Assembly: GCF_012927265.1 (NCBI RefSeq)
Contig: NZ_JABBGF010000004.1
Location: 124,001-188,000 of the forward strand
Direction of reading: 5' to 3'
From: Chryseobacterium cheonjiense
GTDB taxonomy: Bacteria; Bacteroidota; Bacteroidia; Flavobacteriales; Weeksellaceae
DNA: 64,000 nucleotides
The stretch's first letter is position 1, and every line of letters begins with the position of its first letter. Shown here one piece after another: positions 1-8,470 of the stretch. The translations under genes were made by a program, and so were the position numbers. The notes under the pieces were generated by a model. The model was not told the origin of the DNA. It did no database searches and saw only the letters and a list, made by a program, of their open reading frames with translations.

Positions 1-1
1 G

Positions 2-391
2 GTGTATCCAATTTTCCAAAAAAGAAAAGAAGTTTTATACTGGATTGCAATATTGTTTTCTAACAGTTTAGGAACTGCTTTCGGAGATTTTTTAAGTGAT
101 AATCTCGGGTTGAGTTATTTAAATGGAGCATTGATTACAGGCTGCATTATTATAGTAGTTGTCCTGCTGCATTATTTTACAAGGCTCAATCACGTATTAT
201 TGTTTTGGATCGCCTTCATTTTTACCCGTCCCTTCGGAGCCACTTTTGGAGATTTTCTTACCAAACCCCTTTCAAATGGAGGATTAAATCTCGGAACAGC
301 AAATGCTTCTATCGTGTCTCTGATTTTATTATCGATGATGGTAATATTTTCTCATCTGAATTCTTTCAGAAAAAAATCTTCTACCGTCTAA
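2..391 (+). CDS. COG4705-type membrane protein, C-terminal part (runs off the window start)
   Basis: The open frame begins at a GTG at base 2 and probably continues upstream of the window, so this is likely the second half of a larger protein. It has about four hydrophobic segments and two related repeats, YWIAILFSNSLGTAFGDFL near residue 14 and FWIAFIFTRPFGATFGDFL near residue 68. Tandem repeats ending in GDFL with flanking helices are characteristic of the COG4705 family of uncharacterised membrane-anchored proteins, which usually have about 250 residues. The protein sits in the inner membrane and its substrate is unknown. It precedes accessory genes in the same direction. Confidence 0.7.
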   Translation: MYPIFQKRKEVLYWIAILFSNSLGTAFGDFLSDNLGLSYLNGALITGCIIIVVVLLHYFTRLNHVLLFWIAFIFTRPFGATFGDFLTKPLSNGGLNLGTANASIVSLILLSMMVIFSHLNSFRKKSSTV

Positions 392-454
392 AATTCAGAA
401 ATATTGCTAAATCACTTATGAGCTTTGTACTATAAAATTTTAAAAAATAGTACA

Positions 455-880
455 ATGAAAAAGTTAGCATTTCTATTGGCAGCTACTGCAAGCATAAGCT
501 TTACTTATGCGCAAAAAGTTTCAGAAAAGGAAGTTCCTGCCGTTGTAAAATCGGCATTGCAAAAAGAGTTTCCAACTATCAAAACCATTAGGTGGGAAAA
601 GGAAAAAGACAATTTTGAAGCAGGCTTTATACAAGACCATAAAGACTATTCTGTTCTCATCAACCCTTCAGGCAATATTTTGGAAACTGAAAAGGCTATT
701 CCCGTTAATATGCTTCCTGAAAAAGCCAGAGCGTATATCCATCAAAACTATCCCAGTAAGAAAATAGCGGAGTCCGCAAAAATTACTGATGCTAAAGGTA
801 ATCTTACCTATGAAGCCGAGGTAGGCAAAAAAGACCTGATTTTCGATTCTAAAGGCCACTTTATAAAGGTTGCTCAGTAG
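455..880 (+). CDS. PepSY-like (BLIP-related) secreted protein
   Basis: A 141-residue exported protein. I place the start at the ATG at 455 because MKKLAFLLAATASISFTYAQ is a clean type I signal peptide, and the 10 residues available upstream at 425 would spoil it. The mature part contains two PepSY-like units: one near VPAVVKSALQKEFPTIKTIRW, the other near LPEKARAYIHQNYPSKKI followed by a YEAEV...LIFDSKG strand pair. This matches the PF11396-type PepSY-like family common in Bacteroidota periplasms. Such genes often lie near membrane transport or two-component genes; here it precedes an RND efflux operon. Its binding partner cannot be told from sequence. Confidence 0.8.
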   Translation: MKKLAFLLAATASISFTYAQKVSEKEVPAVVKSALQKEFPTIKTIRWEKEKDNFEAGFIQDHKDYSVLINPSGNILETEKAIPVNMLPEKARAYIHQNYPSKKIAESAKITDAKGNLTYEAEVGKKDLIFDSKGHFIKVAQ

Positions 881-933
881 CCAGAACTGCTTTTTTCAAA
901 TCTTTTAAACTTGAATAAAAATGTATCCCGATA

Positions 934-2220
934 ATGATTGTTCTTAGATTTCTGTTAGGTATAGCATTCCTATTTCCTGCAATGAGTTATGCTCAGCAAA
1001 CCCTTGATTACTATATACAAACTGCGAAAAGCAATAGCCCGCTAATAAAGGACAACCAGTTTCAATCAGAAGCTGCACGTCTCGAATTAGAAAGGCTAAA
1101 GTCCGTGTATACCAAACCACAGGTAGGTATCGTAGCCAATTATCTTATGGCACCGGTTGTAGCCAATAATAATGGTAAAACTTCGCTTCAGTTAAGCCCG
1201 GGAAATGCTGATAGCTATTATGGTCAGGATGCAGGGCTTACGAATGGAGGCTTATACCAAGGATTGGTACAAGTAAACCAACCATTATTTATGAAGTCCA
1301 GGTTTTCTGCTATTGCAGATGAAGCCGGTATTGGCATAAAAATAAACCAAAATAATATACGCCTGACCAATTTTGAATTGGAAAAAATAATTACCGACCA
1401 GTACATCCTTTGTCTGCAGGATATGCACCAGATTGATTTCTTAACGAAATACATCAACATTCTAAAAGATCAGAAAGAGCTCACAACGAAGTTGGTAAAC
1501 AGTAGCGTAATCAAGCTTTCAGACCTGTCATTGCTCGATATAGAACTTCAAACTCAACTTATTGCGCAGCAAACAATGCAGGCATCTTACAGCAAGAATA
1601 TATTGGATATGAATGTACTTGCAGGTATACCAGATAGTAATTCATCAAAGAAAATAACACCTTTAGATTTGTTTTTAAACAATGATAATACGGAATCTTC
1701 ATTTACCGAAAAATACAATCTAGATAGCTCCAGACTTGTTGCACAGCAAAAAATATTTGAACTTAAATATAAACCACAATGGAATTTGTTTGCAAACGGT
1801 GGGTTTAATACAACAGATGCTTCGCTCATTTACAGGCGTATCGGTATCAGTGCAGGGGTTTCCTTTACGATGACCTTATTTGATGGCGGGCAGAAAGCGA
1901 TTAATCGTACCAGAACAAACTTTTTACTTCAAACTACGCAAGCGTATAAAGAAAATTTCCTTAATCAAAATTCGGTACGGAAAAACAATTTCTTACAGCA
2001 AATAAATGCTATCGAAGAAAGAATCAGGCTGACCGAAACCCAGGTAAAAGAATATGATAAGCTGTTAGGATACTATAAACAGGAACTGATAAGAGGGCAA
2101 ATTTCTGTTATCAATTATGTCAATACGATAAAGAACGCTATTGGTTTGGAAAAAGATTTCATCACGATGCAGACCAACCGTCAGTTACTGATCAATGCTT
2201 ACAACTACTGGAATAAATAG
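934..2220 (+). CDS. TolC family outer membrane efflux protein
   Basis: A 428-residue protein with a signal peptide ending at MSYAQ, then the long alpha-helical duplicated architecture of outer membrane efflux proteins. Helical segments rich in Q, N and L (for example near residues 145-215 and 340-420) alternate with beta-barrel strands. It forms the outer membrane channel of a tripartite pump with the next two genes. The adaptor start lies seven bases after this stop, so the genes are co-transcribed. Putting the outer membrane factor first, before adaptor and permease, is common in Bacteroidota operons. Confidence 0.88.
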   Translation: MIVLRFLLGIAFLFPAMSYAQQTLDYYIQTAKSNSPLIKDNQFQSEAARLELERLKSVYTKPQVGIVANYLMAPVVANNNGKTSLQLSPGNADSYYGQDAGLTNGGLYQGLVQVNQPLFMKSRFSAIADEAGIGIKINQNNIRLTNFELEKIITDQYILCLQDMHQIDFLTKYINILKDQKELTTKLVNSSVIKLSDLSLLDIELQTQLIAQQTMQASYSKNILDMNVLAGIPDSNSSKKITPLDLFLNNDNTESSFTEKYNLDSSRLVAQQKIFELKYKPQWNLFANGGFNTTDASLIYRRIGISAGVSFTMTLFDGGQKAINRTRTNFLLQTTQAYKENFLNQNSVRKNNFLQQINAIEERIRLTETQVKEYDKLLGYYKQELIRGQISVINYVNTIKNAIGLEKDFITMQTNRQLLINAYNYWNK

Positions 2221-2227
2221 AAAAACA

Positions 2228-3148
2228 ATGAAATATACCACTCTAATCCTATTGTTCTCAGGATTAATTATTACATCCTGTCATCATACAGCGGAGCAAA
2301 ATCCAGCCGACATAAAACCCGTTGCTACAGTAGATTATACAACAATAGCTACCAGACCGATGGAAGAACAGACAAAACTCACCGCTACATCAGTTTACTT
2401 AAAACGCAGTCAGGTTATTGCGCCTATTGCGGGATTTATTACACACGTGTATACCAAATATGGAGATGCTGTCCAAAAAGGACAGGTACTCTTTGAAATA
2501 GAAACCAAAGAAAGGTCTGCCATTGGTAATGATGGTTTGAGTGGTGATAATATGTTAAACAATTTTGGAAAAATAAGCATCAAAGCGCCCACTTCAGGTA
2601 TGGTTACTATAATAGACCGTCAACAAATCGGGGAATATGTGATGGAAGGAAATCCTTTATGCACAATTGTACAGAATAATGATCTTGCCTTTCAACTCAA
2701 TATGCCTTATGAGTTTCATAATTCCGCAGAAAGAAACAGGAACTGTTTGCTGGTTTTACCCGATGGTTCTAAGTTAAATGCCACTATTGTAAAGCCGCTT
2801 ACTACGCTAAATGCAATTGATCAAACACAGGCATACTTGCTAAAACCCTCAAAAAACATATTCCTGCCCGAAGGATTGGTCGCTTCTGTATTGCTTACTA
2901 CCAACAGCAGACAGCACGCACAGGTGTTACCAAAAACAGCCGTTTTAAGCGATGCTTTACTGCAACACTTTTGGGTGATGAAACTGGCAAACGATACTAC
3001 AGCCATAAAATTACCGGTTATGATCGGAATGAGAAACAAAGATAATGTAGAAATTATTTCACCTGCTTTTTCTTCAACTGATAGGATACTGACCGAAGGA
3101 AACTACGGATTGTCGGATACGGCTTTAGTCAAAATAAAAAAACGATGA
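2228..3148 (+). CDS. RND efflux periplasmic adaptor subunit (lipoprotein)
   Basis: The chosen ATG at 2228 gives a lipoprotein signal ending LIITSC, with Cys as the lipidated residue near position 18; an in-frame start at 2195 would overlap the preceding gene and mask it. Next come the lipoyl-like halves (SQVIAPIAGFITHVYTKYGD with VQKGQVLFEIE, then ISIKAPTSGMV) and the beta-barrel and membrane-proximal regions. The protein has 306 residues, slightly short for the HlyD/AcrA family because the coiled-coil hairpin is very short. It bridges the permease and the outer membrane channel. Its stop overlaps the permease start in an ATGA arrangement. Confidence 0.88.
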   Translation: MKYTTLILLFSGLIITSCHHTAEQNPADIKPVATVDYTTIATRPMEEQTKLTATSVYLKRSQVIAPIAGFITHVYTKYGDAVQKGQVLFEIETKERSAIGNDGLSGDNMLNNFGKISIKAPTSGMVTIIDRQQIGEYVMEGNPLCTIVQNNDLAFQLNMPYEFHNSAERNRNCLLVLPDGSKLNATIVKPLTTLNAIDQTQAYLLKPSKNIFLPEGLVASVLLTTNSRQHAQVLPKTAVLSDALLQHFWVMKLANDTTAIKLPVMIGMRNKDNVEIISPAFSSTDRILTEGNYGLSDTALVKIKKR

Positions 3149-6100
3149 ACAATATGGAGTATCAGAACTATTTCCGCCAGTTTTCAAAACCCATCATTTT
3201 TATCGCGTTGATATTGTTGGTTGCTGGTGTTTATTCTTATACAAAGATGCAAACAGCGCTTTTCCCGGAAGTTACCTTCCCCAAGATCAACCTGATTGTA
3301 GATAACGGGCAGCAGCCTATTGACAGGATGATGATAACCGTAACCAAACCTATAGAAAGTGCGGTAAAAAGGGTAAAGGGAGTAACGACTGTGAAAAGCA
3401 GTACCAGCAGAGGGAGTTCTGTAATTGAGGTTTATTTCAACTGGGATGTGGATATCTATGCCGCCAAGACACAGATAGAAAGCCGTATCAACGAAATCAA
3501 AGCTATGCTTCCGCCGGGTGTTGTTATTTCTGCCGAAGCAATGAACCAATCGCTTTTTCCTGTATATGGCTATACCCTTGAAAGTAAGAGTACTGATCTG
3601 GTTACGTTGAAAGACTATGCTAACTTGCATGTACGGCCGCTATTTTCACAAGTACCTGGTATTTCAAACGCCATTGTTAGAGGAGGCAAAGTGAAAGAAT
3701 ATGTGGTAAAGCCAGATGCAGTTAAAATGTCTTCCTTGGGTATTACCCCCAGTACTTTAATTACGGTATTCAACAATACAAATTTTATAGAATCGAACGG
3801 CAACCTCTCTGATTTTAGAAGATTGTATCTCAGCCTTACCGAAACACGTGTCAATGATATCGAAGCGTTGGAGAACGTCATCGTCAGGTCCGACAGCAAC
3901 AGGATTATCAAGCTGAAAGACATTGCTGCAATTGAATTGCAACAACAGCAAGAGTTTGTGATTGTCAATGCGAATGGAAACGATGCTGTATTAATAGACC
4001 TTGTAAAACAGCAAGGCATCAACCTGCTGGACTTTTCAAAAAATGTGCAAGCTAAAGCGGATGAAATCAGAAAAATATTACCTCCGGGTGTGGAACTGAA
4101 AACCTATTACGATCAGTCTGCTTTTGTGGGAGATAGTATACACAGCGTGGTAAAGACGATATACGAAGGTTTACTCCTTGCTATTTTAGTAATGATTGTA
4201 TTCCTTCGTTCCTGGCGTGCAAGCTTGGTGGTGTTGCTTACCATCCCAGTTACGATAGCTACATCGCTGCTGTTTTTATACTCATCGGGACTTACCATCA
4301 ATGTAATGTCGCTTGGAGGAATCGCCGCTGCCATTGGTCTAATTATAGACGATGCGATTGTTATCATTGAACAGATTTACCGCACCCACGAAGAACATCC
4401 CGAGAAAGATAATTACAGCATTGTAAAACAAGCCATCAAAGATCTGTTTCCGGCGATGGTGGGTTCTTCCTTATCAACCATTGTTATTTTTATTCCGTTC
4501 CGGATGATGAGCGGTTTGGCAGGCAGTTTCTTCAAAGAGTTATCAGATACAATGCAGATTGTATTGGTTTGCTCCTTCCTTGTTACCTGGTTTGTGTTGC
4601 CAGTATTGCACCTGGCTATTGGGTTTAAACATTCTTCAAAAACGCAACACCCGCATAGTGTCAATACCCATCAATTAAAATGGCTGACCAATTTATTTCA
4701 TCGCCCCGTTTATGCTATTGTTTTTGTGCTTGTATTGGCTGGCGGTGCGTGGCTGGTTTCAGGCAAACTGGAAACAGGATTTCTTCCCGACCTGGATGAA
4801 GGTACCATTGTGATGGATTATTACTCACCAAGTGGTACCAGCCTTGAAGAAACCGACCGTATGCTGCGTGAAGTAGAGCAACTACTTATTCATCACCCAG
4901 AAATAGAAACCTACAGCCGAAGAACAGGGATGCGAATGGCATTCAGAACCGTTCCACAAAATTTCGGCGATTATTCTATTCAGCTAAAACCCAATCATCA
5001 GCATACAACGGTGGATGTGATTGATGACCTAAGAAAGAAAATCGAAGCCACGCAACCTTCATTGCACGTATCGTTCGGGCAAAGAATTTCTGATTTACTA
5101 GGTGACCTGATGAGTACGCCAAGCCCTGTAGAAATTAAAATCTTTGGTGATGACCAGAAGAAGCTGGAACAATTAGCCGCTCAGGCAGGAAATATCCTTA
5201 CTCATATCAATGGCATTGCAGATATAGAGAATGGTCTGGTACAGGCAGGCCCCTCAATGGTATTTACTCCCAATGTGGAAAAGCTGGCACAGTTTAATAT
5301 ATCACTTACCGATTTTCAAACGCAGCTTACGGCATATACGGGTGGGGTTCCGTTAGGGATTAATGCCAATGGGCCAACGCTAAACCCTGCTCAGCTGGCG
5401 ATGGCAGGTGACGTACAGTCCGGCAGTATTCAGGATGGAGAACAAATGCGGAGAATATTGATGCGGTTTACTGATTTTAAGGACAACAGCCTGGAAAAGA
5501 TAAAAAATGACCTGATATTTCTTCCCGATGGTACGACTAAACCATTATCATTTTTCTGTGAAGTACGAATGATTGATGGTGAAACTGAACTGCGCCGGGA
5601 AAACCTGAAATCCAATGTAGTACTCACCGCAAGATTGAACAACAGGGATCTTGGTAGTACCATTCAAGAAATACAGCAAACATTTGCAAAAGAACTATCG
5701 TTGCCCCAAGGATATACCATAGAGTATGGAGGAGCTTATTCAGAACAGCAGTCTTCTTTCAAAGAATTACTGTTAATCCTGATTACAGCATCTTTATTGG
5801 TCTTTGCCGTATTGCTGTTTTTGTTCCGTCACTGGCTCATTTCATTATCGATTCTACTGGTTTCTGTATTAGGAATTTCAGGCTGCCTGATGGCGTTGTA
5901 TGTTACGGGTATCCCTTTGAATGTGGGAAGTTATACTGGCATTATTATGATTGTAGGCATCATTGCAGAGAATGCCATTTTCACGGTAAACCAGTTTTTC
6001 GCCAACTTAAAATCGGGTGCCAGTGTTGACCAGTCCATTCAATATGCGATTGCTTTACGCATCCGACCAAAACTAATGACGGCTATCGGTGCCATCCTGG

Positions 6101-6258
6101 CATTAATGCCGCTCGCTTTAGGAATTGGTCTTGGAGCTCAGATGCAACAGCCATTGGCAATCGCCGTAATTGGTGGTTTTGTGGCAGGAATCCCTTTATT
6201 GCTTTTTGTTTTCCCAAGTTTTATCAGATTAATATACAGAACAAATAAAAGAGACTGA
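3145..6258 (+). CDS. RND efflux permease subunit (AcrB/HAE-like)
   Basis: A 1037-residue proton-driven inner membrane pump, the normal length for the family. It has an N-terminal helix, a large periplasmic domain, a block of helices around residues 335-500, a second periplasmic domain and a final helix block around 870-1030. The proton-relay motif GLIIDDAIVIIE near residue 401 carries the two adjacent aspartates typical of multidrug (HAE-type) pumps. Substrate cannot be assigned. The start overlaps the adaptor stop by four bases, so the three genes are translationally coupled. The operon lies on the presumed mobile side of the window, so I read it as element cargo. Confidence 0.93.
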   Translation: MNNMEYQNYFRQFSKPIIFIALILLVAGVYSYTKMQTALFPEVTFPKINLIVDNGQQPIDRMMITVTKPIESAVKRVKGVTTVKSSTSRGSSVIEVYFNWDVDIYAAKTQIESRINEIKAMLPPGVVISAEAMNQSLFPVYGYTLESKSTDLVTLKDYANLHVRPLFSQVPGISNAIVRGGKVKEYVVKPDAVKMSSLGITPSTLITVFNNTNFIESNGNLSDFRRLYLSLTETRVNDIEALENVIVRSDSNRIIKLKDIAAIELQQQQEFVIVNANGNDAVLIDLVKQQGINLLDFSKNVQAKADEIRKILPPGVELKTYYDQSAFVGDSIHSVVKTIYEGLLLAILVMIVFLRSWRASLVVLLTIPVTIATSLLFLYSSGLTINVMSLGGIAAAIGLIIDDAIVIIEQIYRTHEEHPEKDNYSIVKQAIKDLFPAMVGSSLSTIVIFIPFRMMSGLAGSFFKELSDTMQIVLVCSFLVTWFVLPVLHLAIGFKHSSKTQHPHSVNTHQLKWLTNLFHRPVYAIVFVLVLAGGAWLVSGKLETGFLPDLDEGTIVMDYYSPSGTSLEETDRMLREVEQLLIHHPEIETYSRRTGMRMAFRTVPQNFGDYSIQLKPNHQHTTVDVIDDLRKKIEATQPSLHVSFGQRISDLLGDLMSTPSPVEIKIFGDDQKKLEQLAAQAGNILTHINGIADIENGLVQAGPSMVFTPNVEKLAQFNISLTDFQTQLTAYTGGVPLGINANGPTLNPAQLAMAGDVQSGSIQDGEQMRRILMRFTDFKDNSLEKIKNDLIFLPDGTTKPLSFFCEVRMIDGETELRRENLKSNVVLTARLNNRDLGSTIQEIQQTFAKELSLPQGYTIEYGGAYSEQQSSFKELLLILITASLLVFAVLLFLFRHWLISLSILLVSVLGISGCLMALYVTGIPLNVGSYTGIIMIVGIIAENAIFTVNQFFANLKSGASVDQSIQYAIALRIRPKLMTAIGAILALMPLALGIGLGAQMQQPLAIAVIGGFVAGIPLLLFVFPSFIRLIYRTNKRD

Positions 6259-6261
6259 TTT

Positions 6262-6960
6262 ATGAAAAATATTTTGTCAAGATTATGTTTTACATTGATA
6301 TGCTCCATTTTATTTACAGCAAATGTAGATGCCCAGAAAATGGATAGTATTTACTCGTACAAACCACTTCGCTTTCAACCTAAACAACTTATCATTCCAT
6401 CAGGACTTATCCTAACAGGGATAGCATTTAATGGCAGCGGTCGCGAATCTGTAAAAAATGAATTTGTTGAAGAACGAAATGAAGCTATACCAAAATTCAG
6501 AACAAGATTGGATGACTACCTTCAATTTTCACCCATAGCACTAACTTATGGATTTGAAGCCATCGGAATGAAACCCAAAACAGATATTGCTAATCGCTCG
6601 GTCATTTTACTAAAAAGCGAACTGATTATGTTTGCATCGGTTGAACTTCTGAAAAACACAACAAAAACCTTAAGACCCGATGGAAGTGCTTACAATTCTT
6701 TTCCTTCCGGTCATACTGCCCAGGCATTTGCAGCTGCAACTTTATTATCTGAAGAATATGGTTATCGGTATAAATGGGTACCCTATGTTTCATACGGTTT
6801 AGCATCAGGAGTTGGTGCATTAAGAATGGCAAATAACAAGCATTACATAAGTGATGTATTGGTTGCGGCAGGTATTGGCATTCTTTCTACTAAAATAGCC
6901 TATTGGACACATCGGTACAAGTGGGGCAAACCTAAAAGAGTTTCTGATTATAAAGACTAA
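6262..6960 (+). CDS. PAP2 family phosphatase, exported form
   Basis: A 232-residue protein with a signal-like N-terminus (ending VDAQ) and a PAP2 core. All three PAP2 motifs are visible: K-x6-RP in KNTTKTLRPDG near residue 132, SFPSGHTA near 147, and R-x5-H-x3-D in RMANNKHYISDV near 190. The family dephosphorylates lipid phosphates or diphosphates at the membrane surface, including undecaprenyl diphosphate and lipid A phosphates. It starts three bases after the RND permease stop and so probably belongs to the same transcript. Whether its substrate is a carrier lipid or lipid A cannot be told. Confidence 0.88.
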   Translation: MKNILSRLCFTLICSILFTANVDAQKMDSIYSYKPLRFQPKQLIIPSGLILTGIAFNGSGRESVKNEFVEERNEAIPKFRTRLDDYLQFSPIALTYGFEAIGMKPKTDIANRSVILLKSELIMFASVELLKNTTKTLRPDGSAYNSFPSGHTAQAFAAATLLSEEYGYRYKWVPYVSYGLASGVGALRMANNKHYISDVLVAAGIGILSTKIAYWTHRYKWGKPKRVSDYKD

Positions 6961-6976
6961 CTAAAATATAAAGAGA

Positions 6977-7549
6977 ATGATTGATTGGATATTAGAAAAA
7001 GATAAACAAATATTACTGTGGATCAACGGTCATCACACAGATTTTATGGATCAGATAATGTGGTTTGCCAGCGAAAAGTTGAGCTGGATTCCGTTTTATC
7101 TTGCTATTTTAATTATATTGATTTTAAAATATAAAAAGCAAAGCTGGTGGATTATTTTCCTTATTCTCCCATTAATTACGTTAAGCGACCAATTGGCAGC
7201 ATCTATTATTCGTCCACTATTTGAACGCTTAAGACCCAGTCATACAGAAGGATTGCAAAATCTTTTGCATTACGTTAATGGTTATACAGGAGGGCAATAT
7301 GGTTTTGTATCTGCTCACACATTAAATGTTTTTTCGCTTGCGACTTACCTTAGCAAAGCGACTTATAAAAATATAAGTTGGATGCCTTATATATTATTTC
7401 CGTGGGCATTTTTTGTTTCCTATAGCAGAATATATCTTGGAGTCCATTATCCCACAGATGTTGTTGTGCCCATAATGCTTGGGCTCTTGAATGGAACATT
7501 ATTCTTTTGGATATATAGAAGCTTTAAACCGACCTTTTTAAAAAATTAA
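6977..7549 (+). CDS. PAP2 family phosphatase, integral membrane form
   Basis: A 190-residue protein with about five membrane helices and a second, divergent PAP2 core. The motifs are RPLFERLRPSH (with Arg instead of the usual first Lys), FVSAHTLN in place of PSGH, and SRIYLGVHYPTD. This variant pattern is common in Bacteroidota PAP2 proteins of the undecaprenyl-diphosphatase type. It lies 16 bases after the exported PAP2 gene in the same direction. Two unlike PAP2 enzymes in tandem suggest different substrates or sides of the membrane, but that is inference. Confidence 0.85.
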   Translation: MIDWILEKDKQILLWINGHHTDFMDQIMWFASEKLSWIPFYLAILIILILKYKKQSWWIIFLILPLITLSDQLAASIIRPLFERLRPSHTEGLQNLLHYVNGYTGGQYGFVSAHTLNVFSLATYLSKATYKNISWMPYILFPWAFFVSYSRIYLGVHYPTDVVVPIMLGLLNGTLFFWIYRSFKPTFLKN

Positions 7550-7552
7550 ATT

Positions 7553-7969
7553 ATGTGGTGGATATATGCATTGCTTTCTGCCTTGTTTGCATCGCTTACA
7601 GCAATATTTGCAAAAATCGGTATTACAGGTGTTAACTCTAACCTTGCGACTGCTATCCGAACTGTTATTATATTAATTGTTGCGTGGGGAATAGTTTTAG
7701 CCAGAGGCGAAACAAGAGGAATTACAACATTATCAAAACAGAACTTGATTTTCCTCGTGATATCTGGTATTGCGACAGGACTTTCCTGGATATTCTATTT
7801 TAAAGCGTTACAAATAGGCAAAGTGTCGCAAGTTGCACCAGTGGATAAACTTAGTGTATCACTAACCATAGTGTTATCGGTATTATTCCTAGGCGAAACA
7901 TTGACCTTAAAAACGGCAATCGGGGCTTTATTAATTATTGGTGGAACTGTATTATTGATTTTGGAGTGA
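7553..7969 (+). CDS. EamA family transporter, half-size (about 5 TM)
   Basis: A 138-residue protein made of a single EamA/DMT repeat: MWWIYALLSALFASLTAIF, then ...FYFKALQIGKVSQVAPVDKLS and a terminal hydrophobic run GALLIIGGTVLLIL. Half-size EamA proteins of about 140 residues are a recognised group (COG2510) and probably dimerise, so the length is normal and not a truncation. The start is three bases after the PAP2 stop, so it closes the efflux/phosphatase operon. The substrate is unknown. Confidence 0.85.
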   Translation: MWWIYALLSALFASLTAIFAKIGITGVNSNLATAIRTVIILIVAWGIVLARGETRGITTLSKQNLIFLVISGIATGLSWIFYFKALQIGKVSQVAPVDKLSVSLTIVLSVLFLGETLTLKTAIGALLIIGGTVLLILE

Positions 7970-7999
7970 GCAATGTTTGATAACGTAATAAAATGAAAA

Positions 8000-8186
8000 T
8001 ATTTAATGATTAAATTTAGTGCTAAAAGAACTTGAGCGGTTAGCCCGTTATCATCGGTAAAAAGTTTGGTTTCATAGCTGTGTTTTATGCACATTGGAAG
8101 AAATGAAGAACTCCTCTTGTAGCACCCTCCAGTTGAGTATACCTGTCAACATTATTGATTCCAATGCGAATCGCAATTTTAGACAT
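8000..8186 (-). pseudogene. Frameshifted remnant resembling the N-terminus of a caspase-like (peptidase C14) protein
   Basis: Reading the minus strand from an ATG at 8186 gives MSKIAIRIGINNVD followed by RYTQLEGATRGVLHFFQCA and a stop. In a second frame overlapping that stop, the text continues as KHSYETKLFTDDNGLTAQVL. Joined across one frameshift, the two pieces follow the start of caspase-fold peptidases: a hydrophobic strand ending IGIN, then Y..L.GA, then GY-E-KL-TD. The homology fades near 8000, where the segment meets the end of the EamA gene. No catalytic His/Cys region remains. The assignment rests on pattern recognition alone. Confidence 0.42.
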
Positions 8187-8470
8187 GGTTAATAGTATTT
8201 ATAACTTAAAACATAACTGTTGATCAAATCATTTAGCTGTTACTTTGTCCTGTCATCCATTCTAATGTTTATGTAAATAAAGCTTGTCAGTATAGGTCAG
8301 ATATGAGTCTTTTTCTCCATCGTTAGTCATACTATTCCGGTAAAACAGAATATAACCGAAGCATAAAATTTTTGTTAAAATATGTACATAAACTAGTCAA
8401 ATAAATTCTTCTGTTTTTCGTTTAAATTATATAGGAACTTTAACTAAAGGACTTTAATTAATACTACGCC
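8187..8470. other. AT-rich intergenic region before the recombinase
   Basis: Together with the remnant on its left, this makes a 500-base gap without an intact gene. I see no RNA gene, no strong hairpin and no full TTTG-N19-TAnnTTTG promoter, although the recombinase promoter must lie here. A tandem GGAACTTTAACTAAAGGACTTTAAT stretch lies just before the recombinase start and could be a regulatory or recombination site; this is a guess. Confidence 0.4.

Noticed and set aside
3184..3630. Long minus-strand open frame inside the RND permease gene
   Set aside because: It lies fully within a strongly conserved gene on the other strand and has no recognisable protein features.
7795..8094. Intact 99-residue minus-strand gene overlapping EamA
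   Set aside because: Its second half is only the antisense of the EamA gene; the first part is better explained as the second frame of the broken caspase-like remnant.
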